From assembly GCF_000247815.1 (NCBI RefSeq), contig NC_021673.1:3495433-3559432 (forward strand): a DNA stretch of 64,000 nt, given 5' to 3'. Within the stretch, counting starts at the first letter, position 1; each line of letters begins with the position of its first letter. Made by a program: the position numbers and the translations under genes. This stretch comes from Ficedula albicollis. Its lineage: Eukaryota; Chordata; Aves; Passeriformes; Muscicapidae. Below, piece by piece: positions 25,713 through 42,480 of this stretch. Below the pieces are notes generated by a model that had not been told where the DNA came from, made no database searches, and worked only from the letters and a program-made list of their open reading frames with translations.

Positions 25713-27974
25713 ACAGAACAATTTGCCCACACATTTCTTAGGGTACAAGTTATCTTGAGCACTGCTGTGTGAAATCACTCTTCTGTAAAAGTCCTGACCC
25801 CTTTATCACATCTTGGACCACTCAGAAAGGAGCTGCTTTCTAAATAACCTGCCCAATTTATCTGCCTGATATTCAGGCCTGCAGCCCCCACAGAAAATAA
25901 CCCTGAAATGTTCAACAGTTGGGAATTCCAGACCTCAGCTCCTACTGATTCTTGTCCTCTGCGGTCCCATATCTCCAAGATAAACTTTTTTGCTTGAAGT
26001 TTCACTGTGTCCTTTTATCCTTTTTTTAATCTATTCTCTTTTAAAGTTTGATTTTTTTTTCTCCACATGCTGTTTTAGTAAAATTCCTCTCAAACATCCA
26101 TCCTGTGAATAAAGGCTTGGTTTTCCCATGTCAGGCTGGAGAGTACACTCTGACCCAGAAGAGCTGTCACAAACACTGAGGAGATGACTACAGGCTGCTG
26201 CCTGAGGATGATCAAACTGAATGGAAGATAATAGCTTCAACATGTCAATCACTGAGCCATTAGGACACCAACTGTTGGGCAGAAATTAATGAGCCAGGGT
26301 CTAATTTGACATGGATAGAACTGACAAATGTAACCGTGGTAGTTCAGGGCTAAGAAACAGAAATACAGCTTGATACAGGATTCTTTCATTTTAATCCTTT
26401 TTAATGCTTTTTATTCATAAAGTGACTTGCAAACTGATTTAAGAGCAGAAAAATAAATTTTTGCAGAGAAATTTAAGATCAGGCTGGGCCATTATAAACC
26501 CTACAAGGAGAGGTAGGTGATAGAAGACCTAATAAACTATTGAATTTCAGGCAGCTGGGTGTTTGCATTAAAGGCATGAGCATCTCTCACAGTTAAGGGA
26601 ATGAGGCAGCTGTCCTCAAATGCAAAGCATTGATTTCTATAAATTGACAGCAACCCTGACCTAACCTCACCTGCCAATTGCACCAAAAGATTCTCCACAT
26701 CCCCACTATTTGTCTTTCTCCCAAATGTGTGAATCATGGTCCCTCATTGGTGCCACCTCCATCATCACCTGCTCCACTGAAATTAAAAACAAACTCCCAC
26801 TAAAAATTTACCTGAAATGACAATAAATCAATCAAACAATCAATAAATAAATACTTCTGTCCTTTCACCACAGAAGTGGTTTTCTCATGATCCAGGGCTG
26901 AATGGATGAGTTGTTCCAGAGGCAGCAGCAGAGCAGAGTGGGATCAGGGGCAGCTGGAAAGATTTTCCTTCCTCCTGGTCCTGAGATGTTCTGGGAGCTC
27001 CACTGGGCTCTGAGTGCAGAACAGAAATCCTGATGGTTGAAAGGACATAAAGGGTTCCAACACCCTCTGAGACCTCCCCATATCCTATATCAAACTGGCA
27101 GTGATGCTGTGCAGAGCTCTCAGCAATTTAGGTCAAAGCTTTTCTCATCACATCTCTCTCTTCAGCTGGAAAGCACCAGGCAAGAGATTTGAATGAGTGA
27201 AACCCCATAAAAACCCCAAAGCTGCCCTAGGGGAGGCTAAGGATCATATTCTAAGCACCTCACTCAGCAGAAAGAGGGCAAACAAAACACTTGCTCCTGA
27301 AATAGAGATTATAAACACAGCTTTTGTACCAATGGGCTCCTGTTCAAAAACGTGAATGAGTACCAGAACCTGCCCAAACCAGGGAAAACAGCATGAAAGA
27401 TGTGAAAGCTGTATCTGCATGATAAATTAGTGACACAAAGGATTCCCCAGCCCTGAGTCTCCTGTGCTTTGAGGTTTCACACTGGATTTTGCTAATAACT
27501 TATGTATCTTCCCTGAGCACCAGTGCTCCAAGGCAGCCTTCACAGACGTGTCATATGGGCTCCCAAACATGTTGTGACTGCAAGGATCTTTATTTTGGCA
27601 GGACAGGGCTGGGGAGGGGAGAGGATGCTGCTGAAAAGGAAATCCAAGCCATTCTCCTGTCAATACACTAATTAACAATTGGCAAGATTATGCTAAATAC
27701 GACAGATCTTTAATTTTAACAAGATGTTCTTCATTAAGCAGGCTATTCAAACATGAGCAGCACCAGGAGAGAAAGCACAGACAACCAAAGCAACACAACC
27801 ATCTTCCCCTGCTCCCTTCTCTTTGCCAGGGTGATGCCAATCTCCAGCCCTGGGGGATGATGCATTTTCCTCTCCTTTCTCCAGATAATGGTGCAGGAGA
27901 ACCAGGATAATTAAAGAAGGGAAGAGACTTACCTAGATTTAGTGGGCAATTTTCTGATTACAAAGAGCCTTGTG

Positions 27975-27981
<7 letters not shown>
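25713..27981. other. Unique non-coding stretch
   Basis: No gene recognised. An AATA/AATC-rich patch lies at 26820-26852. Confidence 0.5.
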
Positions 27982-30915
<2,934 letters not shown>

Positions 30916-31116
30916 TAAAAAAAATACAACAAACTGAAACACAAAACCTCACCAAAAAACCCAAAACAAAACCAAAACCAAAGCCAAAAGAAATCCCCAA
31001 ACAAACAACAGAAACCTCTCAAAACGAAACAAAAAAAGCCCAAACCAATCCCTCTCAACAAAACCACACAGAAACAAAAAAAATCCAAATCATCAAACAA
31101 CAAGCTCCAAAAAAGG
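30916..31116. repeat. A/C-only low-complexity tract
   Basis: About 200 bp of A-rich sequence with C (AAAACC, AAACAAAC, CAAAACC) and very few T or G. The 80-codon Lys/Gln/Pro/Thr-rich frame on the plus strand is a reading of this bias. Confidence 0.85.
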
Positions 31117-32639
31117 GATGATTTCCAATTCCATAACAGTTGTCAACTCAAGCAGTTCTACCTTGATTTCATCTGTTTGCCAACTCCAACTCATACCTTA
31201 GGACAACTGGAGCATAGAATGTGGGATAAAAACACTGGAATTGATAATATGGAAATTTATATAAATAGTCATTTCTGGGACATAGGGAAGTGAGGTAGAA
31301 GAAGTTTGTTTCTGCCATCTACCAGTAAATACTTGAATAGTTTATAGTTCATGCTGTGATTTATCCAAGAGAAAGTCTAAACTGCAGATATTTGCTTAAG
31401 TGATAACAGTAGCCAAAGGAGAAAATATTCTTTCAACTGAAAAAAGAATGAAATTTTATATTACAGCTCCATGTAGGAAGAAGGGACATGTCTGTACTTT
31501 TCTTTTCTTAGAACATGACATTTTGGATGACTTGGGAGAAAGAAATTTAGAGTGGGTTTGTCTTTGAACAACAACAACAACAATTTTGTGTTGTTGCACA
31601 AAAATAAAGGGTAAGCTGAAAATTGACCAGCAGAAAAAACATCCTGGAATATTTCAGGATATCAATCTCAGATACAAGTAGAGTTATTTGATTATTTTTT
31701 TATTTAATATGCAGTTTATCTCACATACAAGTTGTGCAAAACTTTATTTAAAACACATCTCTCTGAAATCAAAGCTCTGACAGCAATAATCATAATTTCA
31801 TACTTAAAAAAAAAAACCCTATAGATGCCAGTATTATTTGCCAACAAATAAAAAACTTTCCTGTTTACTGTTAAGTATAAAGCTAAGGAAAAACAAATTG
31901 AAAATAAACAGTTGAGCTTGTGTTTGTCTCATCTTTCCCAAAGAACCAGCTGGAAGCAAGACCAGCACTGCAGATCCCCTCTAAAGCCAGGGGAGAGAAG
32001 AGAGAGGGAAAGAAAAAGAAAGACAGGGATGGTTTTTACCCTTTGCCTATAGCAGGATGGCAGTTTGATGATGAGGATTCTAACTTAGGCTTCAGCTGAA
32101 TGCCTGGAGTTTGCTGGGATTTATCTAAAATTAGGTGCTTATGTCCAAATGGGGAAGAAGGCGCAGCAGATGGGAAGTGAAAGGGGAGGGTGTTTTGGCA
32201 AGACGTTCGTGTCGTGCTTCATGGGAGAAACATATTTTGGGAAGGGACAAAAATGTCCACACAGAGAATTCCAGGCATGTGGAAGGGACTACGTGTGAGA
32301 CTGCACAGAGCCTCAGAGGAGAGGCAGCCACAGCAAGGATCACGTTGGCAAACGCTTTGGAAATACAACGCAGAAGATCAGCGATTGCAAGTTCTCAGAA
32401 GTAAAAACGAGGCATGTTGACATGACTGCTCTTTCATTTCCTCATTGTTTACAAAGTCATGCAAGGGTGAAATTTCACTATCTGGCTGGGTTGGAGTTGC
32501 TGGTGAAAACAGAAAACGTTTGGGATGCTGTATTAGATTTTGTGAAGAGAGGTCTGGGGATCAATGCTCAGAACTGCTCCAAAATGTAGAAATTTGCCAT
32601 TTCTTAGAAAGCACAGAACACCAGTGTAATAAGCCCACA
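31117..32639. other. Unique non-coding stretch
   Basis: A short (CAA)5 run lies at 31569-31583, followed by an inverted GTTGTTG. Nothing else is recognisable. Confidence 0.5.
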
Positions 32640-32760
32640 GAGAATTGTAGAATCATAAAATCACAGAGTGGTTTGGATTGAATGGGGCCTTAAATCTCAT
32701 CCAGTTCCAACCCCCTGCCATGGGCAGGGACACCTTCCACCGTCCCAGGCTGAGCCAGCA
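32640..32760 (-). mobile_element. CR1 LINE 3' end
   Basis: Reversed tail AGAATTGTAGAATCATAAAA, then GAGTGGTTTGGATTG, CCCCCTGCCATGGGCAGGGA and CACCTTCCACCGTCCCAGG. Cut off after about 120 bp. Confidence 0.88.
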
Positions 32761-35700
32761 GGAAACAGGGATGCTGGAGGGAAACCTCCCAGGGAGTGAT
32801 GCAACCATTAATAAATAGCTTGGCTGTACCTGCTATTGATAAGGAAAGTGATAACAATAAGCTAGTGATAAGGAAAAAAAATTGTTTTACAGTTCTAAGG
32901 CACATTTATTTTCATCTTAGGGAAGGTGGACTTAAGCTTTGCAATGTATTAAACTCTTATGGGTTTACACCTCAGCTCAGTTGAATTTTTTTTTCATTAA
33001 AGCACTGTCCCAATATGCCAATAAATCCCTGTTATTTGAGTTCAGCTTATCCACTAAAGTGTTGACTTTGGCCTTTAGATACTCCCTTGAATCTTCTCTC
33101 CTAAATCAAGGTGGAAAACTGGGAATTTTTTTCACTTCCCAGTACAACTCCAGTATGGTTTTGGGGGAATGTGTTGTCTCAGAGTGCATACCTAGGACAC
33201 AGCCTCTCCTCTGAATCTCAAATTCTAACTCAAAAAACCCTTCCCATTTCTGCATCATTTTGGAGAGTCAAAGCAGGCACATTCCTCAAACTTTTCTTGC
33301 CTAAACTTATCCTCACACACTCAGTTTAGATTTTCAAGCAAAAATAATAGAGTCACAGCTTAGCTCACAGTATTTTCACCCAGTGTTTTTATTTAAGCCC
33401 AGCCTGAGATAAACAGAAAAGCAAGGTGTGGCATCAGCAATATCAGTAAGCAGATGATGGGTAGGAAAAAGAGACATTTGGTTGCTTGAAAAATAAGTTC
33501 ATTTGAGATACATTGCAAAGGGAAAGAGAAGGCAAATAAAATCTAAAGAGGAAAAAGGAAAATAATTTTTTTCTTTAGCAGCCTAAATCTACATAGCAGT
33601 TTAAAGTTTAAAATTGAGCAAGCAACTCAATTATTACTCTATAAAAAGCTAAAAAGAGAGGTATCTTGAGCTGCTATTTTAAAGCAGAGCTTTTTATGTG
33701 ATGTTAAGAGGCCCCATATTCTATTTATTTCAGTTGGATTCGCTTTGTATTTTTTTAACATGGTAGAAAACTCTGTCAGACACTCAATCTAAAGAACTAC
33801 ATTTCTTTTCAAAACAAATCTCTGCCACCTGAGCAGATGGAACAGCCCATTTCTTTGTGCTCATCAGTAATATCAGCTGCTGCTTTCCTCCCAGAAAAGG
33901 AGGATGGGGAAGAAATCAGGGAATATATAAATTCCAGCAGAAGTAGCAATGTGTGTTTCTATCCCCTTTAAACACAGGGCTCTGAGGCCATGTATTAGAG
34001 GCTGCTCCTAATTGCCAAATATTTTTGTTCCTCTCCTATCCAACCCTGAATCAGCTGTGAAGTGTAATAGTTGTATTTTCTCTACTGTAATATATATTTT
34101 GAGAAAAAAAAAAAAAAAGAAAAGTATGTTGGATGCTTGGACATTTCAGACTACATGGCCCCAAGCCATGGTTAAAAAAACCAACAGACTTTTAGAGGAA
34201 TGTATTTCTGGAGAAGAAGGCAGTTTAACACCCTCTTCTCTTAAATTATCATTATGTGGAGAAACCCAGGAATGAAATAAAATGTGAATGAGGTTGTGAA
34301 ATTTTCCCTTCTGCTGTCAGAACACAGCCTTGGGCTAGAACTGACCCAGAGCTCCTTTCCTAGCCAGACACTCACTGTTTGCATGGCTGCAGAGAGGGAA
34401 TTGAACTGCTGGTGGCTGGTGAAGAATCTGCCATTTCTGAGGTAGCAGGTGAGCCTGGCATCATCCCCACTTCCCAGATCTACCACACACACCCGAAATT
34501 GCCACACTCCAGCTCCCAGCTGAGGGCCAGGGAGGTCAGAACATCTGGGACAGCACTGACATCCAGCACAGCAGGGTGGATCAAAATCTTCACACCAGGT
34601 GGGTGAATAGGGAGGTAGGACCTGCTTGCTTGGTGTTGTAAGGATTCAAACTGTCCATTACTGATTATCATGATTATTAATTAGTTAGTAGCTTCTATTT
34701 CACTTTTAAATAGCACTATCTGGGGGTTTACTCAGTAAATGAGTAGACACAATCTAAACAGAGAGAAGATCTGCAGAAAGCTTTCACTTATCCTGAAGGA
34801 CTTAAACCTACACCAGGATTTCATCTGAGCCATAACTTTGCTCAGCCACGGGTTTCAGCTGCAGATTTTTTACTCCCTATTGATCAATGTAATGAGGAAC
34901 CTCCTTTCATTTGAATTCTCCTGGGTAAATGCTGCCTCAGGAGGAAGCTTTCACTTCCAGCAATAATCTTTCCAAGCCCTCCAGGCAGATATAGGATAAG
35001 GTGGAGCTTAGACAATGTTTAATAGAAAAGTCAAGTCACAAGCAAGGTATCAAAGCAGCACCTGCCTCTGTTAAAATCAGCCTTGACAAATGCTTTGAAG
35101 TTGTTCCTTTCATTCCCATGCAGCCACAAAGAGCAGAAATCTCCCAGCAGATCTTCAGCTCCACGCTCAGCCAAAGGATCCATAATTTCTGCTCTCCATG
35201 GCTCTGGGGCTCTATTCTGACACACACTATTGATGTTTCAGCCAAGCCAAGTAATTTCTCCTGAATCCATGTGTGTCCTCCCTTCTCAGACTATCCAAAT
35301 TTACCCAGTTGAGCTCAGTTTAGCAGCTGGGGTCAGGTTGTTTCTACAGACAAAGGACAGGTGAGGCGAAGGAATGAGCATTTTGTCTTTGTTGGAGGGG
35401 TTGCTGCTTTTTCCTTCCAAGCATTTTTTATACCCTGTGCCTTTCTGAACCCTCATGTAGCTTGGCTGAGGGTTGAATTTCAATCTTCCTCTCAAATTAA
35501 ATAAGAATTGCTAAAAATAAGGACCTAACTGCCATCCCTGTTTGGCTGTTTATGACCTCCCACTCCAGGGGACTTTTTCAAAATGCTTTCCCTCTTTCCT
35601 GTTGAAACCAGACCTCTGTGACTCCATGACTCCTTTCCCAGCTCACTTTATTCATGAATCAGAAAGACTGAAAAAATTTAACTTCTTTATATTTTATTCT

Positions 35701-36072
35701 TCTCTTGAAGTTTCTTATCAGGAGAACAGAATGTGGCAGCAGGCCTTGTTTTGGTGTCTTTTCCTTCCCTGTCAGCTTAGACACTCATGCAGAGTGTTCT
35801 TAGTGCCCAGAGGACTCAGCCCACTCAGGATCTCATTTTTATAAGCATAGGATTCACCTAGAGAGGGATAAGAGTGAGATAAACCCTCCCAACCCTCTCC
35901 TTACCCTTTTCTAAGTTGGTAAATGTTGCCTAACTCATTCAACATTTTGCTTGTACTTTAATTTAAGGTTTCTAGTTTGGTAATTTTATAAAAGGGACAT
36001 AAAGAGCAGACATGGGGTACTGGGAAGACACCAACAAAGTTGCAAGAGATTCACTCTTGGTAAACTTTATTG
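32761..36072. other. Unique non-coding stretch
   Basis: 3.3 kb with no recognised repeat family apart from an A15 run near 34104. All open frames are short and unrecognised. Confidence 0.5.
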
Positions 36073-36306
36073 CACAGAATGATGGAATTGTTTGGAGTGG
36101 AAGGGAGCTAAAAGCTCATCTCATTCCACCCCCTGCCATGGGCAGGGACACCTTCCACTATCCCCTGTGCAGCCTGGCCTTGGACACTGCCAGGGATCCA
36201 GGGGCAGCCACAGCTGCTCTGGGCACCCTGTGCCAGGGCCTCACCATCCTCACAGGGAACAATTTCTTCCTAATATCCAATCTTAAACAAGCTCTCTTTC
36301 ACACTG
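36073..36306 (-). mobile_element. CR1 LINE 3' fragment
   Basis: CACAGAATGATGGAATTG, GGAGTGGAAGGGAGC, CCCCTGCCATGGGCAGGGAC, CAGCCTGGCCTTGGACACTG, CAGGGGCAGCCACAGCTGC and AATTTCTTCCTAATATCC are present. A T16-17 run follows at 36308-36324. This is the 'GGGGCAGCCACAGCTGC' subfamily also seen at 49 kb. Confidence 0.9.
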
Positions 36307-36632
36307 CCTTTTTTTTTTTTTTTCCCCTATTTTATCACCCAAGACTCACGCTGGTTTTGGCCAACTTTTAAATGATCAGGTTTAATTACTTTACTGATGG
36401 AGCTTTTCCACAAAAAACCTGCAAAATTACAAGGTTGTCCTTTCACAAGTGCTCACCCAAAGGTTTGATTCACCCAGTTCAGCTCGTTCTCGCTCCCTTC
36501 ACAAACATTTTAATGAGGCAGTAGCAGAGAAAACTGCTTACATAACAAATTGTATAACAAATCTTATCTTTGCCTCAGAAAAGTTGGGTCACAGCAACCA
36601 TCTGGGAAATAAAAGCCTGAATCATCTGCCAT

Positions 36633-36694
36633 GCATATACACACACACACATATATATATATTTATATATATAAATATATATGTGTGTGCACAT
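36633..36694. repeat. CA/TA/TG palindromic microsatellite
   Basis: (CA)n passes into (TA)n and then (TG)n: ACACACACAC, ATATATATAT, TTTATATATATAAA, TATATATGTGTGTG. The whole is close to a perfect inverted repeat of about 25-bp arms and could extrude a hairpin. Confidence 0.9.
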
Positions 36695-39374
36695 TTGACT
36701 CTCACATGAATCACACCCAAAGCTCTACGAAAATGCCACAGCAGCTGAAATCTTCCTCCAAAGCTGTTATTTCTGAATGAAAGCTGTCCCCCTTCAATGA
36801 ATGATGCATTTGGGCCACTATAGATATGCAAAGGCATCTTGTTTGCTCTGTGGAGAATCTTTCAGTGCTCAACAAAGCTTTAACTTCATCTCCTGTGCTG
36901 CTTCAGCACATGAGTCAGAGCAGGTGCCAGCAGGACCAGGGGAAGGGAAAATTGGGGGAAAGTGTTACTTTGATGAAGAGACAGATTCCTGCCCCTTCTC
37001 CGCTGGATTTGGGAAAGATCTGTGATGTCAGTAAGGTTTGGAGGGCAGGATATAATGCACCAAAATGTGAAAATTATAAATTCTGTCACTACCAGCATGC
37101 ATAATTTCTCAGGATTTTGAGATAAATACTCATCTCCCAGATAAAAACGAGGTAAATGAGTCCTCAAACAGAGAAGTCTTGGCTAAATCATGACCCAGCT
37201 GTGGCCAAGGAGGCTCCTTTTGGAGTAAAGTGATGTGTAAGCCAGACTGCATTTATGGGTGTGAGATGTGTGCACCACCACATTGCCCATCAAAACATAT
37301 TTAACATGACCCAGGTGTGGGTACACTCTGGTATTCCTTTCAAATTAATCAAAACCCCCTCCCATGATTTAGTATTTACAGCAACTACTGTCTTAAAAGC
37401 TGAATGGTGTCTGCTGAAGGGTACAGATGGTATTTGAGTTGACCTGGAGACTGTCAGGACATACTGCCCTGTCATTTTCACTGTTCTGTTTCTGGAATAA
37501 ATTTGGAGTGAATCTCTGTATAAGTTGATGCTCTTGCTCTGGGAGGTTATGGTTGTTTTGATCTGGTGTTCAGATGCCTCTCCTCAGATTTCCTGTTAAA
37601 TGGAGCCATGGTCTAACAGTGTAAATTTGTATTACAAACCTCACACGTGGTGTACAGTATTTAATACACTCAATTAATATAATATTGAAGAACTACCTTA
37701 TATGAACGACTATATGAAGAACTTATATGAAGAACTACCTTTCTAGTCTTATATGAGTAGAAAAAGAGAATATCAGTAATATAGAGACATGAAATATCAT
37801 GAATAATAAAAACCACCTGGAATTGCCAGTAAAAGCAGGAGCAGTGGTGAATCAGAAGCTTCACTAAGAGGAAAAGACAACCTTCTCTACAATGAATGCA
37901 GAAATAGTGATAAAAGATTCTTCAAGGAAATGTGAATGTCTGTGTAAAATCAGTTTAGAACTTTCTTCATCTACAGGTTGTATCAATATAAACATTTCCT
38001 CTGGTAGCAACATGAGAGGGATCAAAGCATTTGTTGGCAAAACTCTTTCTTGGGATAAGTGTCATATTTTCCTTATGTGATCCACTTTCACTTTATGGAA
38101 ACTCTTACCCTTTGTGCTCTCTTCACTATGAATTTTTACATACCAAAAGCTTGGGCCAAACATTTGTTAAAAAGGGTGTCAGAGAAAATAATTATTGCTG
38201 AATTGGAGAAAAGGGCATTATTTGGTTTAAAAGGTATATAAAAAATTGGAAAGTGATGATAGGAATAAATAACTATTTTCCCAATGGATGGCATTGGCAA
38301 TGGGATCATTCTGAGTGCTCTGCTATAACCTGGGATGGTCAAAATATTTTTAAGTGATTTAGGACAGGAAAGGGTGAATGGTGCTGTGACATTTTACTGA
38401 TGACAGTATATGATTGAGTAAAGAACAGGTACTGCTGGGGGGACTACAGAAAGGTATTTTGATACCAGTTGGCTTTTGGTTGAGTAGGAGATGACAAAAA
38501 CACAGCACAAATAATAACCTCTGAAATCAGAATTTGAGAATTATGAGGAAAATAATATAAAACACAATGAAAACATCAGCATGGTGCTGATCCATGGACC
38601 CTGGGAAGGTAAGTTCTGATTTTGCACCTCCGTGATTTGTGGTTTATGAAAAGCAAGAATACAGGATAACATCATAATAAGGAAATACTTGATTAACTTT
38701 GAGAGGAATGAAAACTATTTAAAATTAATTCCTTGGGCCATATGAAATGTGCAAAAATGTTTATTTCTATTTCAATGCATAATCCTGTGAAAAAATGACA
38801 GTGTTTAATCAATGTGGTTTATTATATAACTTCTTGTTTCCTTCAGCATTAATAAAGAAAAAAATGCGCAGGTGATTTTATTACTACAGATTCATAAAAA
38901 ATATTACATATGTCATCATGTACGTAACTGTAACCTCCTTACAAGGGAAAGAGCCTAACACCCAAAATATCTTTTCCAAACATTGTTATCTTTTGCATTT
39001 TTGGCAATATTCCCAGCAAAAAATAGAGGATTGCAAGAACCTGGATATAATACCCAAAAATGATGGCTGGAGCTCTACCAAGTTTTCTCTCATTAGCAAT
39101 AAACTCAGTGGCTTTAGCCAGCAAGAAAAAAATCAAAATCTGGTGTTAGAAAGATTTTGAAATATCCTGGGCAATGGTAAATGAGTTGTTGCTACTATAG
39201 GTGGAGAAGGCAGAAATCTCCTAGGATTTGTTTTCATTTATGACTTATTGTCTAAGCAAGATCATCAGTACAGAAATTAGCATCATGGTTAACTAAACTT
39301 GTCTCCTGTGATTCAATTATTGGGCATTTTGCATTGATACACAAGTGCACCCTGTTCCAGACAGGAAGAAAATG
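36695..39374. other. Unique AT-rich non-coding stretch
   Basis: Near 37681-37752 there are imperfect repeats of TATATGAAGAACT. No gene signature is visible. Confidence 0.5.
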
Positions 39375-39766
39375 AAGAAACAGGCTGGGAGAGCTGGGAG
39401 TGTTCACCTGGAGAGGAGAAGGCTCCAGGGAGAGCTCAGAGCCCTTTCAGGGACTAAAGGGGCTCCAGGAGAGCTGGAGAGGGAATTTGGGACAAGGGAT
39501 GGAGGGACAGGACAAGGGGAAATGGCTTCAAACTGAAGAGAGGAACTTGGTTTAGAGTTTAGGAAGAAATTCTTCCCTGTGAGGGTGGTGAGACCCTGGC
39601 ACAGGTGGCCAGAGAATCCCCTGGATCCCTGGCAGTGTCCAAGGCCAGGCTGGGCAGGGCTTGGAGTAACCTGGGACAGTGGAAGGTGTTCCTGCCCATG
39701 GCAGAGACTGGATGAGCTCTAATATCCCTTCCAACCCAAACCATCTTTCTCCATGATCCTATGAAG
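39375..39766 (+). mobile_element. CR1 LINE 3' region with tail
   Basis: GGCTGGGAGAGCTGGGAGTG, CACCTGGAGAGGAGAAGGC, GGAAATGGCTTCAAACTGAA, GAAGAAATTCTTCCCTGTGA, GTGTCCAAGGCCAGGCTGG and CCCTTCCAACCCAAACCATC lead to the tail ATGATCCTATG. About 390 bp, 5'-truncated as usual for CR1. Confidence 0.93.
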
Positions 39767-41977
39767 AAACAGCTCCTTATAAACTACTTACAAGTATTTT
39801 CTTTGTCCTAATTAATTAGAACATATATGGCTTCTACATGATTTAACATTTGCAAGATACATTAAAAAACTCTCATCCTTAGACATGCTGTAAGAACTTG
39901 CCATTTAAGGGGGAGATTATACTGGCAAAACCTTTTGAAACTGAAAATGAATTGTGATATTTGCCTTGGGATTCCAGTTTGGATCATCCAAAACCAAAAT
40001 GGGCAGATATTCCTTTTCTCCTGGTACAGAAACCAACGAGAGGAAAGGGAGAGATGAAGAGATTTTTTTCCCCCATTAAGTAGTTGGAATTAAAACATTT
40101 TTCACTTTGGTTTTCTACTCTTTCAGTTCTTTAAATGGTAATGTCACAAACATCATCACTGGGGCCTATGACACGGGAAAAAGATTGACTTACAGCTAGG
40201 CAAGAGTCCAGCTCCCCAGCAGCATTCTGCCAATTATGTGCACTTTAAATTAAAGGATTTTCTTCTTCTCCTCAGTAGACCTGGGATATTTTTGACTCCC
40301 ATTTAATTGCCATTCAGGCTGCATTTCATATGTATACATAGAGAAGGTATGCAGAAAGGAAAAAAAAAAAAAAACAGCAGTTTTGAAGTGACTTCTACCA
40401 AAATTTTCCTTTGTAATAACAAAAGCTTTTTTCACCCCGTTGTTTCTAGCACCACTGAAACCTCAGATGAACAAGTCCCTGGGCAGTGTGTTCCCAGACC
40501 CTGAGATCAAAGCCAGCCCCACACCACATAGCAGGATGTCCCAACACACGTTCCAGCAGGCAGCAGGCCATGGAACACTTCTGCATGTGAGGAAAAAAGA
40601 AGTTAACTTTGTCCAGTGTGGTAATGGTGCACAATGGTTATTGGCAAAGTGTGGGATTTATTGATAGTGTTTAGCAAGTGGTTTGCCTTCAGCGTGTCAT
40701 GGTCATAGAATGGCACTGTAAAGACATAAACTCTAATTATTTAAAACACTAGCAGGCCTATTTATTTATTTCCCATTGTGGAGATACTGAAGTTGAAGTC
40801 TGGGGCCTTTCAGAGTTGCCATGGCAACTGGACACTTTGATGGGTGATTATAGTGGTACCATTTTGGCATCAGGCATGAACTTTGATTGCTATGGCAACG
40901 TCACAGCCATAACTTCTATTTCATTCAGCTCATACTTTGTTCCTGAGGAGCCTCTTTGCTCTCTGCTTGTGAGGAAGCTGAGAACTGTGTCAGCTGCATC
41001 AGAGAGGAGCTGTTAGGAGCAACACGAAATTGGGCTTTCCCAGCTTAGAGAACACTTCCCATCAAGGAACGATTCACTCAGGGCTCTCATTATCCTTAGG
41101 AAGGAGCTGAGCTTCTTGGCTGACGTAAATGGAGGTGGCTCCATTAAGGGCAGCAAAGTCTCTTGAATCCAAATTGGGCACCAGGGAGAAAAACACATTT
41201 CTCTGGTTGAATATGCATTGCTAGAGGTGAAGAATCCCCCTTGTCCAGTTTGGCATTCAAAGAGTGAAAGACAAGGAAATGGTAGGGATGGCAGAGATCA
41301 GAGGAAGAGAGGAAGATTCAAAAACAAAAAAAAGCAAATAAACAACAACAACAAAAAAAAAAACCTGGAAAAAAATACTTACCGGACAGTTTAGCTTCTT
41401 AAAATTCATATCAGCTTGGAGATAAAAAACAAATTTGTCAATATTTATGGAGTTTTAGCATTAGAAAATTCATGCAGGTTTCTCCAGGTACATGACAGGA
41501 GATTCACCTGAACTGTGGGAATAACAGATATTTTGAAAGGCAGTTACTTCTTATAGGCAATATGGAAGTGAAGGCTTTTTGTGCTTCATACAGGACAAGC
41601 AAAAGGATAAATTTCTTCATGTGACTTCTTGTTAAACTCTTGTTCCTCACCAAAAGCTGTTCCAGGGACCAAACACTGTAACGTGCAGAAAACTCTGAAG
41701 AAATTTAACACGACAAAGTACATTTAGGATTATTAATATAAAGATAAAATTTTCTTTCAGGATGTCTCCAAATTTTAATTCACTGGAGGCTGGGAGAGCA
41801 CAGCAGGGTGATATCACTACACAGCTGAGCTTCTCCTGAACTCTTTCATGAACAAGCACCAGTACAAGTGGGATGCTGATCCTGGTGACACTTGGGTCTG
41901 GTTGCCTGTGGCCATCCTCATGCTCTTAGACTCATTAGTCTGTGAAAGGGGAAACAGGTAAATAAGGATGTCTTCAC
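39767..41977. other. Unique non-coding stretch
   Basis: A14 run near 40361 and an A/CAA-rich tract at 41322-41363. A 74-codon frame at 40440-40664 has no family signature. Confidence 0.5.
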
Positions 41978-42480
41978 AAAATCACAGAATGGTTTGGAGG
42001 GACCCGAGTTAATCTCATCCCAGTTCCCCTGCCATGGACAGGGACACCTTTCACAAGATGAGTTTGCCCAGAGCTCCATCCAGCATGGCCTTGCACATTT
42101 ACAGGGATGGGATATCCACAACTTCTCAGAGCACCTGTTCCAGTGCCTCACCACTCCCATAGTAAAAAAAAAAAAAATATTTTCATTATGTCAGATTTAA
42201 ACCTACCTTATTGCAGTTTAAAACCATTTTTCCTTGTCCTGTCACTGTGGGCCTTAGTAAAAAGCCTCTATCTTCCTTATAAGCTCCCCTTCATTTACTG
42301 AATATCTGGAATAAAATTTCCCCAGAGTCACAACCCAAATTCTCTCAGTCTCTCATCATAGCAGAGATGCTCCAGCTCTATGAGCATCTTTGGTTCCCAT
42401 TTCAGGATCTGCTCGGACAGTTCCATGTCTTTCTTGTACTGGGGACCCCAGAACTGGATGTAAAGTCAGCACCCAGAACC
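41978..42480 (-). mobile_element. CR1 LINE 3' region
   Basis: CAAAATCACAGAATGGTTTG, CATGGACAGGGACACC, ATGGGATATCCACAACTTCT, GAGCACCTGTTCCAGTGCC, ACCATTTTTCCTTGTCCTGT, TCTCTCAGTCTCTCATCATA, GAGATGCTCCAGCTCTATGA and GGGGACCCCAGAACTGGATG appear in order. About 500 bp, among the longest CR1 pieces here. An A14 run at 42164-42177 is a later expansion. Confidence 0.92.
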
